Below, piece by piece: positions 29,228-37,892 of a stretch of DNA of 64,000 nucleotides. Position 1 is the stretch's first letter; the number at the start of each line of letters is the position of its first letter. The notes under the pieces are model-generated. The model was not told the DNA's origin and made no database searches. It saw nothing but the letters and a program-made list of their open reading frames with translations. The stretch lies in the NCBI GenBank assembly GCA_039794245.1, contig JBDIVS010000004.1, positions 62,001-126,000 of the forward strand, read 5' to 3'. The DNA comes from DAITQM01 sp039794245. GTDB taxonomy: Bacteria > Pseudomonadota > Gammaproteobacteria > Xanthomonadales > Wenzhouxiangellaceae. The position numbers were made by a program, and so were the translations under genes.

Positions 29228-29280
29228 TCCTCCACAGTTTGCGCGATGCGGTTTTGTATTCTCCGCGGCGGTTGCCCCGA

Positions 29281-29327
29281 ATTCCTGCCATTTCTCTGGA
29301 GAAAGTCTGGAAAAAGCCTGGAAATGA
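29281..29327 (+). promoter_or_regulatory. Triple 11-bp direct-repeat operator, site B
   Basis: ATTCCTG at 29281 is followed 14 bases later by TCTGGAGAAAG, TCTGGAAAAAG, CCTGGAAATGA in perfect 11-bp register (29295–29327), with a degenerate fourth TGGAAAAA. It begins 54 bases (array: 68 bases) before the start codon of the secreted-protein/multicopper-oxidase operon on the minus strand. The layout matches site A beside the winged-helix regulator gene. Confidence 0.6.
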
Positions 29328-29387
29328 TGGAAAAATCCGCCGCAGGCGGAATGAGACAGGTTCTATTACCCTGATTCGGCCGCGGCC

Positions 29388-29664
29388 AGGAGCGAGGTGC
29401 AGGCGATAGTGATTCTATCGCCCAGCCGATGGACGCCGCCCGCGGGCGTTTGGGACGCAACCTACCGGGACGGAGCGCTAAGCGCGCCGGGCGGCGTTGC
29501 TCGTCGCTGATTTGGAATGACCAAACTTCGCTCCTCGCGCCTTGCCCGGCACGCTTAGCGCCGCCGTCGCGGCCGCGCGGAATACCAAGATTGGTTCTCA
29601 TGTCCGCTTTGCCTTGAACCGTAGGAATAACTACGCTTCCGCGGCAAATCGGACAAGCTGCACT
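29388..29664 (+). mobile_element. Broken composite inverted-repeat element, copy 4
   Basis: From AGGAGCGAGGTGCAGG onward the sequence follows positions 15153–15430 of copy 2 with few differences. It includes the right part of the GC-rich inner element, its end (GATTGGTTCTCA), and the hairpin module (29601–29657) up to CTGCACT. Neither outer 19-bp end nor the inner left end is present. It is truncated on the left at 29388 and joined on the right, at 29665, to a duplicated piece of the neighbouring secreted-protein gene. It fills the space between operator site B and the kinase remnant. Confidence 0.8.
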
Positions 29665-29740
29665 TCAAGGGGCGGCGGCGGTGGTGGCGGCGGTGGTGTC
29701 GTAGCTGCCGTGAAAATGAAGTCGTCGATCGCCCCACCTT
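29665..29740 (-). repeat. 76-bp duplication of the proline-linker segment of the secreted-protein gene
   Basis: Bases 29665–29740 are identical to 28737–28812, beginning TCAAGGGGCGGCGG and ending GCCCCACCTT on the + strand. The source lies inside an intact gene and encodes the nine-proline linker and the preceding IDDFIFTA strand. Here the segment is out of context, placed between broken element copy 4 and the truncated kinase gene, so this is the derived copy. Confidence 0.9.
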
Positions 29741-30293
29741 TTGTCGCACCAGGCGATCAGCGGCAGGCCGTCGATCAACTCCAGTGCGAACCGGGGTTGA
29801 CCTTCTGCGGTGACGCCGGCGTCGAGCAGGGCGGCGATATGCGGATGCGACAGGCCGGTGAGCAGATCGCGTTCGCGGCGCAGCCGGGTGATCGATTCGT
29901 TACCGATCAGGCCGGGCGGCGAGAGTTTCAAGGCCACGGGCCGCTGCAACTCGCCGTCGGCCTTGCGGGCGACGAGCACCGCGTCCATGCCACCGGTGGC
30001 GAGCAGCCGTTCGAGGCGGTAAGGGCCGACGATCCTTCCCGGTGCCCAGGCGGCGTCGAGTTCCGCCGTCCGGCCCCGGCCCAGGTTTCGTTCGAGCCGT
30101 TCGAACCAGAGCGCCACCGGGGCCTCGACGGCGAGCAGTGTTTCGACTTCGGCAGCCATTTCGGGGTGCTTGCGGCGCAGGGCTTCGAGGGCGGCCGGGC
30201 GCTCGGTTTCCGGCAATTCCGACAGGTGCGCGTAAATCTCTCGCAGTGGTCGCCGCCGCTTTGGCCTTCCGGGGCGCCGGTTTCATTTCGCAT
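29741..30293 (-). pseudogene. Serine/threonine protein kinase remnant (frameshifted and 3'-truncated)
   Basis: The frame reads ELPETERPAALEALRRKHPE, as in the N-terminus of kinases paired with ECF sigma factors. It continues with GPYRLERLLATGGMDAVLVA (glycine loop), PVALKLSPP (lysine), and RERDLLTGLSHPHIAALLDAG, up to IAWCDKR. There it stops at the junction with the 76-bp duplication: the catalytic loop and all later kinase parts are gone. The natural start, an ATG overlapping the sigma stop (ATGA at about 30293), reads MKPAPRKAKAAATTAR and then leaves frame near 30245, so a frameshift also separates start and body. Not expected to be functional. Confidence 0.75.
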
Positions 30294-30894
30294 CCGGCGC
30301 ACAGCCGGTCCCGAGTTCGCGAAACAGCCAGTTGCGGGCCAGTTGCCAATCGCGTTTGACGGTGGCCGGCGAGCAGGCGGCGGCTTCGGCGGTTTCTTCC
30401 ACCGTCAGCCCCCCGAAGAAACGGCAGATCACGGTGGCGGCGAGCCGGCTGTCGTACGCTTCGAGGCGGTGCAGTGCCGCGTCGAGGGCCAACAATTCGT
30501 TGCAGTGTTCGGCGGAAACCAGGGCCGCTTCATTGTATTCCACGCGCCGGCACTCGCCGCTGTGCCGCCTGGCGTGGGCGCGGCGCGCATTGTCGATGAT
30601 GACGCTGCGCATGGCCCGCGAGACGAGGGCGAAGAAGCGGCCGCGGCCGGCGATGCGGATCCCGTCACCGGCGGCATTCAGTCTGAGCCAGGCCTAGTGC
30701 ACGATGCTCGTGGTGCCCGTTGATTCGGGATCGCGGAAGCGGCTCCGTTGCGTGTGGGCCAGGGCGCGCAGTTCCTGGTAGAACCCGGGAAACCAGGCAT
30801 CCAGGGTACCGCCATCCGGCCCGCCGCTCTCGGCGCCGGGAAATGAGCCGTTCATTTCGGAATTTTCGTTATGGGTCATTGTGCCGCACCGCAT
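30283..30894 (-). pseudogene. ECF sigma factor gene with an in-frame amber stop
   Basis: Two frames in the same register form one sigma factor. The first half (MTHNENSEMNGSF to STGTTSIVH) contains region 1/2 residues such as FYQELRALAHTQRSR. The TAG at 30694–30696 (minus strand) falls where related proteins have Glu in the VHEAWLRL motif, and GAG to TAG is one change. The reading then continues AWLRLNAAGD, RGRFFALVSRAMRSVIIDNA and the region-4 helix (LTVEETAEAAACSPATVKRD) to a TGA that overlaps the kinase start. It belongs to the ECF group that travels with Ser/Thr kinases. Without suppression the product is about 60 residues and inactive. Confidence 0.8.
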
Positions 30895-30960
30895 ATCTGG
30901 GACGGCCGGGAGCCAGTCGGGCGCCTGGCAGACAGGATGCCAGAACCCAAGCGGCTGTCA

Positions 30961-30985
30961 CCCCCAGCCGCGAGGCGGCCGGGGG
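30961..30985. other. GC-rich hairpin between the sigma remnant and the giant surface-protein gene
   Basis: CCCCCAGCCGC-GAG-GCGGCCGGGGG is an 11-bp stem with one A-C mismatch. It lies about 75 bases past the stop of the giant minus-strand gene. No T-run follows on either strand, so it is at best a factor-dependent or weak terminator. Nothing else is recognisable in 30895–31058. Confidence 0.4.
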
Positions 30986-31058
30986 CGGATATCAACGGCT
31001 GCGGATCGGGCCGGCAATAAAGCCGGTTCCGAGCCTTGGCACCGGGCGTGGCGCCGGT

Positions 31059-34000
31059 CTATGTCCGGTTGCCGCCGCGCCCCGCCGCCGGCCGCCGCCG
31101 GTTGGCGGCGGCGAACAGCAGCATCAGTCCCGCCAGCAACAGCAAGCCAGTCCGCGACAGAGTCGGGATCGCGGCCGGCGGGGTGAGCGTGTTGTTGAAC
31201 GTGCAGGTGATGTTCTCACCGGCGGCCAGGTCGATGGCGTTGATCGGCGAACCGTCGGAACACACCGCACTTTGCAGCAGCCAGCCGAGCGGCAGTACTT
31301 CACTGACCGAGTAGATGCCCGGCGGCAGGGACTGGACGATGGATTCGCCGTGCAGCAGGTCGAAAGTGCCGAGATCGCCGATAAAGTCGAACAGCGTTCC
31401 GGTATTCGGCGGGTCGGCCTGCTTGACGATGGTGATGCTGCCGTCGATCGTGTTGACGAAGGTGCAGGTGACGGTCTCACCGGGGTTGACGGTGATCGCC
31501 GCCGGGGCGTTGCCGTTGTCGCAGGTTTGCGAGGTCAACGTCCAGCCGGCCGGTACCGTCTCGGCGACATCGTAGTTGCCGGGCACGAGATCGGCAAAGG
31601 TCTGCTGGGCGGTGCCGGCCGCTGTGGTTAGCGTGAACGCCGCCGGCGTCAATGTCGCACTCGTGAAGTCGAACGCCCCATCGCCGCCGACCGCCTGCTT
31701 GACGACGACGATGGTCGCCCGCTGCGTATTGGTGAACACGCAGCGCACCGCTTCGCCGGCTTCGACGTTGAAGGTTGCGGTTGCCGTGCCGGTGTTGCCG
31801 CTGCTGTTGGCGTCGTCGCAGACGATCGAGGTCAGATCCCAGCCGGCAGGCAGGGTCTCGGTCGAGGTGTAGGTGCCCGGATCGACCGGTACGGTGATGC
31901 TGTTGCCGTCGGTGATCGCGCCGGCGACATCGCCCGCGAAGGTGAACGCCTGTGTGCTGCCGTCGGGCAGCGTCTGTTTCTCGACCGTGATCGAGCCGCC
32001 CTGGGTGTTGGTAAACACGCAGGTCACGGTCTCGCCCGGATCGAGCACGAAGCTGGCGGTTGCGGTGCCGATATCGCCGCTGCTGTTGGTGTCATCGCAG
32101 GTGATGCCAGTCAGGTTCCAGCTTGCCGGCACGGTCTCGACCGAGCTGTAGTTGCCGGGCACCAGGTTGCCGACCGTGATCTGTTGGCCGTCGGTGATAT
32201 TGCCCGTTGCGTCACCGGTGAAGGTGAACGCATCGGGCGCACCGTCGGGCAGCGTCTGCTTCTCGACGACGATGGTGCCGCGCTGCGTGTTGGTGAACAC
32301 GCAAGTCACGGTCTCGCCCGGATCGAGCACGAAACCGGCGGTTGCGGTGCCGGTATCGCCGGTGCTGTTGGCGTCGTTGCAGACGACCGAGGTCAGATCC
32401 CAGCCGGCCGGCAGGGTTTCGGTCGCGCTGTAGTTGCCGGGCACCAGGTTGCCGACCGTGATCTGCTGGCCGTCGGTGATATTGCCCGTTGCGTCACCGC
32501 TGAAGGTGAAGCTCTGGGCGCTGCCGTCGGGCAGCGTCTGTTTCTCGACGACGATCGTGCCGCGCTGGGTGTTGGTGAACACGCAGCGCACCGCTTCGCC
32601 GGCTTCGACGTTGAAGGTTGCGGTTGCCGTGCCGGTGTTGCCGCTGCTGTTGGCGTCGTCGCAGACGATCGAGGTCAGATCCCAGCCGGCAGGCAGGGTC
32701 TCGGTCGAGGTGTAGGTGCCCGGATCGACCGGTACGGTGATGCTGTTGCCGTCGGTGATCGCGCCGGCGACATCGCCCGCGAAGGTGAACGCCTGTGTGC
32801 TGCCGTCGGGCAGCGTCTGTTTCTCGACCGTGATCGAGCCGCCCTGGGTGTTGGTAAACACGCAGGTCACGGTCTCGCCCGGATCGAGCACGAAGCTGGC
32901 GGTTGCGGTGCCGATATCGCCGCTGCTGTTGGTGTCATCGCAGGTGATGCCAGTCAGGTTCCAGCTTGCCGGCACGGTCTCGACCGAGCTGTAGTTGCCG
33001 GGCACCAGGTTGCCGACCGTGATCTGTTGGCCGTCGGTGATATTGCCCGTTGCGTCACCGGTGAAGGTGAACGCATCGGGCGCACCGTCGGGCAGCGTCT
33101 GCTTCTCGACGACGATGGTGCCGCGCTGCGTGTTGGTGAACACGCAAGTCACGGTCTCGCCCGGATCGAGCACGAAACCGGCGGTTGCGGTGCCGGTATC
33201 GCCGGTGCTGTTGGCGTCGTTGCAGACGACCGAGGTCAGATCCCAGCCGGCCGGCAGGGTTTCGGTCGCGCTGTAGTTGCCGGGCACCAGGTTGCCGACC
33301 GTGATCTGCTGGCCGTCGGTGATATTGCCCGTTGCGTCACCGCTGAAGGTGAAGCTCTGGGCGCTGCCGTCGGGCAGCGTCTGTTTCTCGACGACGATCG
33401 TGCCGCGCTGGGTGTTGGTGAACACGCAGCGCACCGTTTCGCCGGCCTGCAGGTTGAAGGTCGCGGTTGCCGTGCCGGTGTTGCCGCTGCTGTCGGTATC
33501 GTCGCAGACGATCGAGGTCAGATCCCAACCGCCGGGCACCGTCTCGGTGGAGGTATAAACGCCCGGATCGAGGTTGTTGACGATAATCGTGCCGCCGTCG
33601 CCGATGGTGCCGGCGGCGTTACCGGCGAACGTGAAGCTCTGCGCGCTGCCGTCGGGCAGGGTCTGTTTCTCGACGATGATCGTGCCTTGGAGCGTATTGA
33701 CGAAGGTGCAGGTCACGGACTCACCGGCGCCGAGCGTGATCGCTCCGGGGCTGTTGCCGTTGTCGCAGGTTTGCGAGGTCAGCGTCCAGCCGGCCGGCAC
33801 CGTCTCGGCGACGTTATAAGCGCCGGGTGCCAGATTGCTGAAGGTGGTCTGCGCCGTGCCGGCCGCGGTCGCCAGGTTGAACGGCCCGAGGTTGCCGGTG
33901 AAATTGAACGAACCGTCGCCGCCGATCGTGTTCTTGACGATCGTGATCTGGCTTTGCTGCGTGTTGTTGAACACACAGGTCACGGTCTCGCCGGCTTCGA

Positions 34001-37000
34001 GCACAAAGTTGGCGGTTCGCGCCCCGACGTTGCCGCTGCTGTTCGTATCGTTGCAGACGATGCTGCCCAGCGTCCAGCCGGCGAGCGCCGCTTCGGTGCT
34101 CGTATAGTTGCCGGGTAACAGACCGCCGACGACGATCTGCTGGCCGTCGCTGATCGAACCTGAGGCATCGCCGCTGAAGGCGAACAGATCGGGCGCGCCG
34201 TCGGGGGTCGTCTGTTTCTCGACGATGATCGTGCCTTCCTGGGTGTCGGTGAATGTGCAGGAAACCGACTCGCCCGGATCGAGCGCGATGTTGGCGCTGC
34301 CGGTGCCGAGGTTGACCACCGAGTTGCCGGTCGGGTCATTACAGACGAGCCCGGTCAACTGCCAGCCGGCCGGGATCGCTTCTGCGATGTCGTAATTGCC
34401 GGGCACCAGTCCGCTGAAGCCCTGGCTGCCGGTGTTGCCGGTTGTGGTAATCGGGAAGGGCCCGAGGGCGATGCTGTTGAAAGTGAACGTGCCGTCGGCG
34501 CCGATCGTGTTCTTGATGATCGTGATATCGCCCTGGCGCTGGTTCGTAAACGTGCAGGTCACCGTTTCGCCGGCGGCGATGTCGATCGCATTGATCGGTG
34601 AGCCGTCGGAGCAACTCGCGGCGGTCAGGTTCCAGCCCGGCGGGATCGTGATCTCGCTGACGTCGTAGGTACCCGGGATCAGGTCTGAAAAGCTCATACT
34701 GCCGGTACCCCCGGCGGTGACGATATTGAAGGCGGCCGGGGTCAGCGAGAAGCTGCCGAAACCGAAGGTATCGTCGCCGCCCTGGGCGATCTTCTGGACG
34801 ATCAGCGCGCCGCGCTGGCGGTCGGTGAAGGTGCAGGTCACCGATTCACCGCCGGCCAGGTCGATGGCGTTGATCGGCGAGCCGTCGGAGCAGGTGGCGG
34901 AAATCAGATCCCAGCCGGCCGGGACGGTTTCAGCGACATCATAGATTCCGGGTGCCAGCGGGCCGAAGCTCTGCGAACCGGTGTTGCCGGCGGTGACGAT
35001 CGTGAACGGGCTCGGGCTCAGCGTCGAGCTCGTGAAGGTGAACGAACCGTCGCCGCCGATGGTGTTCTTGACGATCGTGATATCGGCGTTCAGGCCGTTG
35101 ATGAAAGTGCAGGTCACCGTCTCGCCGGCTTGCAGCGAGATGGCGCCGACCGGCGAGCCGTCGGAGCAGGTGGCGCTGACCAGTTGCCAACCGGCCGGCA
35201 CGGTTTCATTGACGTTATAGGTGCCGGGCGGGAAACTCATGCTCGTCGATTGGCCATCGAGAAGCTGGAAATTGCCCAGGCTGCCGGTGAAATCGAAGGC
35301 TTGCGTTGACCCGGTAGGATCGGTGAATTTTTCCACGATGATCGTGCCGTCCAGCGCATCGGTGAAGGTGCAGGTCACCGATTCACCCGGGTCGAGCCCG
35401 ATGTTGGGGATCGTCGAACCGTCGGAACAGACGGTGTTGGTCAGCGTCCAGCCGGCCGGAACCGACTCGCTGACATCGTAGATGCCCGAAGGTAACAACG
35501 TGAAGGACACACTGCCGGTATTGCCGGCGGTGACGATCTGGAAATTGCCCAGTGCGACGCTCACGAAATCGAACGTGCCGTCGGCGCCGATCGTGTTCTT
35601 GACGATCGTGATAATGCCGAGCCGCTCGTTGGTAAAGGTACAGGTCACCGTCTCACCGGGGGCGATGTCGATCGCGCCGATTGGCGAGCCGTCGGAGCAG
35701 CTTGCGCCGATGAATTGCCAGCCCAGCGGCGGCGCGGCTTCGCTGGCGTCGTAAATTCCGGGGATCAGGTCGGGGAAACTTTGGCTGCCGGTGCCGCCGC
35801 TCGTCACGATACTGAAGCCGCCGGGCGAAATGCTGTTGAAGTTGAAAGTATCGTCGCCGCCCAGCGCATTTTTGACGACAATCAGGTTGCCGCGCCGGGT
35901 GTCGGTGAAGGTGCAGGTGATCGATTCGCCGCCGTTGAGGTCGATGGCGCCGATCGGCGAACCGTCAGAGCAGGTCGCCGAGGTCAGATCCCAGCCGGTG
36001 GGGATGGTTTCGGCGACGTCGTAAAGTCCGGGCGGTAACGGCCCGAAGTTTTGCGAACCGGTGCCGCCCGTAGTCACGATCGTGAACGGGCTTGGGGTCA
36101 AGGTTGTGCTCGTGAAGCTGAACGAGCCGTCGCCGCCGATCGTGTTTTTGACGATCGTGATATCGCCTTCCTGGGCGTTGACGAAAGTGCAGATGATGTC
36201 CTCGCCGGCCTGCAACGAGATGGCGCCAACCGGCGAGCCGTCGTCGCAGGTCGCCGATTGCAGTTGCCAGCCGGTCGGAATGTTGATTTCGGCGGTGTTG
36301 TAGGTACCGGGTGGGAAGAACTGTGTCACGAACTGGCCGTCGGAGAGCGAGAAATTCCCCAGGCTGCCGGTGAAATCGAAGGTCTGCGGCGAGCCTGGTG
36401 GATCGGTCTGCTTGACCACCGTGATGCTGCCGTCCTGGGTGTTGGTGAACGTGCAGGTGACGACTTCGCCGCCGCCGAGATCGATGATCACGCTGCGGTT
36501 GAGAAGATCGATCACCGCCGTCGGATCGTCGCAGACGAGCCCCGTCAGTTGCCAGTTGGGGACCGCGAGTTCGACCACCGTGTACATACCGGGCGCCAGT
36601 TCTTCCATGAAGCTGTTGCCGCCGGTCAGCGCAAACAGACCGCCGTTCAGATCGCCGGCGAATTCGAAGCTCTGCGGTGAGCCGACCGGATCGGTGATCT
36701 TCTGGATGATGATCTTGCTGGCCACCGGCAGGCACGTCGGGTCGTTGGGGATGCCGAAGGTGGCCGGATCGTCGGTCGGCCGGCCGAGCAGGGTATCGGT
36801 ATCGAAGAAGCCCTGGTTGCAGATCTGCGTGGTGCCCGGCGGTATCGGGGTATCGACCAGGACGTTGAAGGTGATGGTCACCGCATTGCCGGCGCCGACG
36901 CCGAGCGTCCCGATATCGACTGTCAGTTGGCCTGTCACATCGTCGCACAGCGTCACCGTGCCCTGGGTCGTCGCCGGATCGCCGGGCGCCGTGCAGTTGA

Positions 37001-37892
37001 GTGTCGAATTGGCATCGACCGTATCGTTGAACATCACGTTGTTGGCCGGCGCGGTGCCGATGTTCTGGACCACCACCTGGTACTGGATCTCGTCGCCGGC
37101 ATCGACCAGGCCGTTGCCGTTGGTATCGACGAGCAGCGCTGCCGATTTTTCGGCGATCAGGGTCGGGATGGTCTGCAACAGGTCGAGTTGTACGTCGAGG
37201 GCCGCGGTCGAGGCGCCGTCGACGCGGACGGTGACCGCGCCGACGTTGGTCAGATCAGCCGGACCCGCAGCGCCGGACGATTGCGTGAAAGCGGAGAACG
37301 GGACGATGAAAATCTGCTGCGTTGCGGTCGAGGTGATGGACAGTTGATGGACCGAGCGGTTGTTGGCGTCGGTGTACACCTCCATCTGCAGCAAGGCGCC
37401 GAGATCGGCGAACTCGAGCCGCACCTCGAGGGCGTTGGCGACGCCGCCGTCGGTCAGATCGACGCCGGTCATGCCACCGAAGCGCAGGCCGGTCGGATCG
37501 ACCGTCAGCGGCGTGCTGTTGCCGTCCCAGATCAGCATCGAACGGCCGGTGACGCTCGGATCCTGCACGTGGTTGTACAGCCCGCCGCCGACGAAGGCAC
37601 GGATCCGGTTGCCGGTCGTCCCGCCGAGCAGGGTTGCCTGGTAGTTGCGGATGCCGCCGAGCGCCTCGGGCGCCGCCTGGGCGTTGCCCAGCGTCTGGCC
37701 GATCTGGCCGGGGGCCTGCAGCGTGACTTCGGGCTGCGCCGTGTCGAAGCTGTCGATGACGGTGGCCCCGGCCGGCAGCGCGGCGGTCATCAAAACGAAC
37801 GACAGGGCGGCGAACGTCTGGCCGAAAACGGCGGGCAGCAGCGCCGGTGACGCAAAAACCGCGGATCTTGTAGCGCGATTGGGCGATAACAT
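31059..37892 (-). CDS. Giant surface protein: DUF11 domain plus about 20 prealbumin-like repeats and an IPTL-type sorting tail
   Basis: A 2277-residue exported protein. Residues 1–45 are a long signal peptide (cleavage near ALPAGAT). Residues 45–265 form a beta-sandwich, and about 270–385 a DUF11 domain (DTNGNGLVDAGDEIQYQVVV). From about 392 to 2234 there are some 20 tandem repeats of 85–95 residues. Each begins like ITIVKNTIGGDGSFTF or IVVEKQTLPDGSAQSFTF and ends GE-VTCTFTNTQ, with two conserved cysteines (IVCDD...VTCVF). The C-terminus AAIPTLSRTGLLLLAGLMLL plus a NRRR basic end is an IPTL-CTERM sorting signal, handled by exosortase-like systems not visible here. A GAGGAG lies nine bases before the ATG at 37892. 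It is a probable adhesin or matrix fibre. Confidence 0.88.
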   Translation of the reverse strand: MLSPNRATRSAVFASPALLPAVFGQTFAALSFVLMTAALPAGATVIDSFDTAQPEVTLQAPGQIGQTLGNAQAAPEALGGIRNYQATLLGGTTGNRIRAFVGGGLYNHVQDPSVTGRSMLIWDGNSTPLTVDPTGLRFGGMTGVDLTDGGVANALEVRLEFADLGALLQMEVYTDANNRSVHQLSITSTATQQIFIVPFSAFTQSSGAAGPADLTNVGAVTVRVDGASTAALDVQLDLLQTIPTLIAEKSAALLVDTNGNGLVDAGDEIQYQVVVQNIGTAPANNVMFNDTVDANSTLNCTAPGDPATTQGTVTLCDDVTGQLTVDIGTLGVGAGNAVTITFNVLVDTPIPPGTTQICNQGFFDTDTLLGRPTDDPATFGIPNDPTCLPVASKIIIQKITDPVGSPQSFEFAGDLNGGLFALTGGNSFMEELAPGMYTVVELAVPNWQLTGLVCDDPTAVIDLLNRSVIIDLGGGEVVTCTFTNTQDGSITVVKQTDPPGSPQTFDFTGSLGNFSLSDGQFVTQFFPPGTYNTAEINIPTGWQLQSATCDDGSPVGAISLQAGEDIICTFVNAQEGDITIVKNTIGGDGSFSFTSTTLTPSPFTIVTTGGTGSQNFGPLPPGLYDVAETIPTGWDLTSATCSDGSPIGAIDLNGGESITCTFTDTRRGNLIVVKNALGGDDTFNFNSISPGGFSIVTSGGTGSQSFPDLIPGIYDASEAAPPLGWQFIGASCSDGSPIGAIDIAPGETVTCTFTNERLGIITIVKNTIGADGTFDFVSVALGNFQIVTAGNTGSVSFTLLPSGIYDVSESVPAGWTLTNTVCSDGSTIPNIGLDPGESVTCTFTDALDGTIIVEKFTDPTGSTQAFDFTGSLGNFQLLDGQSTSMSFPPGTYNVNETVPAGWQLVSATCSDGSPVGAISLQAGETVTCTFINGLNADITIVKNTIGGDGSFTFTSSTLSPSPFTIVTAGNTGSQSFGPLAPGIYDVAETVPAGWDLISATCSDGSPINAIDLAGGESVTCTFTDRQRGALIVQKIAQGGDDTFGFGSFSLTPAAFNIVTAGGTGSMSFSDLIPGTYDVSEITIPPGWNLTAASCSDGSPINAIDIAAGETVTCTFTNQRQGDITIIKNTIGADGTFTFNSIALGPFPITTTGNTGSQGFSGLVPGNYDIAEAIPAGWQLTGLVCNDPTGNSVVNLGTGSANIALDPGESVSCTFTDTQEGTIIVEKQTTPDGAPDLFAFSGDASGSISDGQQIVVGGLLPGNYTSTEAALAGWTLGSIVCNDTNSSGNVGARTANFVLEAGETVTCVFNNTQQSQITIVKNTIGGDGSFNFTGNLGPFNLATAAGTAQTTFSNLAPGAYNVAETVPAGWTLTSQTCDNGNSPGAITLGAGESVTCTFVNTLQGTIIVEKQTLPDGSAQSFTFAGNAAGTIGDGGTIIVNNLDPGVYTSTETVPGGWDLTSIVCDDTDSSGNTGTATATFNLQAGETVRCVFTNTQRGTIVVEKQTLPDGSAQSFTFSGDATGNITDGQQITVGNLVPGNYSATETLPAGWDLTSVVCNDANSTGDTGTATAGFVLDPGETVTCVFTNTQRGTIVVEKQTLPDGAPDAFTFTGDATGNITDGQQITVGNLVPGNYSSVETVPASWNLTGITCDDTNSSGDIGTATASFVLDPGETVTCVFTNTQGGSITVEKQTLPDGSTQAFTFAGDVAGAITDGNSITVPVDPGTYTSTETLPAGWDLTSIVCDDANSSGNTGTATATFNVEAGEAVRCVFTNTQRGTIVVEKQTLPDGSAQSFTFSGDATGNITDGQQITVGNLVPGNYSATETLPAGWDLTSVVCNDANSTGDTGTATAGFVLDPGETVTCVFTNTQRGTIVVEKQTLPDGAPDAFTFTGDATGNITDGQQITVGNLVPGNYSSVETVPASWNLTGITCDDTNSSGDIGTATASFVLDPGETVTCVFTNTQGGSITVEKQTLPDGSTQAFTFAGDVAGAITDGNSITVPVDPGTYTSTETLPAGWDLTSIVCDDANSSGNTGTATATFNVEAGEAVRCVFTNTQRATIVVVKQAVGGDGAFDFTSATLTPAAFTLTTAAGTAQQTFADLVPGNYDVAETVPAGWTLTSQTCDNGNAPAAITVNPGETVTCTFVNTIDGSITIVKQADPPNTGTLFDFIGDLGTFDLLHGESIVQSLPPGIYSVSEVLPLGWLLQSAVCSDGSPINAIDLAAGENITCTFNNTLTPPAAIPTLSRTGLLLLAGLMLLFAAANRRRPAAGRGGNRT
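31729..33436. repeat. Recent 843-bp tandem duplication within the surface-protein gene
   Basis: Bases 31729–32593 recur at 32572–33436, an 843-bp period, exactly 281 codons or three repeat domains. The encoded amino acids are identical in both copies and the bases I compared are identical too. All other repeats in the gene are clearly diverged. The unit keeps the reading frame, so it changes only the length of the protein. Confidence 0.88.

Noticed and set aside
32184..34118. 644-codon open frame on the + strand and a ladder of + strand ORFs starting MPG, opposite the giant surface-protein gene
   Set aside because: They arise from the regular codon pattern of the tandem repeats on the other strand; the repeated start points follow the repeat period, and the minus-strand protein has clear domains, signal peptide and sorting tail.
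31059..36700. Regular DNA repeats as a possible CRISPR array
   Set aside because: The period is 260–285 bp, the units are coding and diverged, and there are no short direct repeats with unique spacers. No cas genes are present, and no other stretch in the window looks like a CRISPR array.
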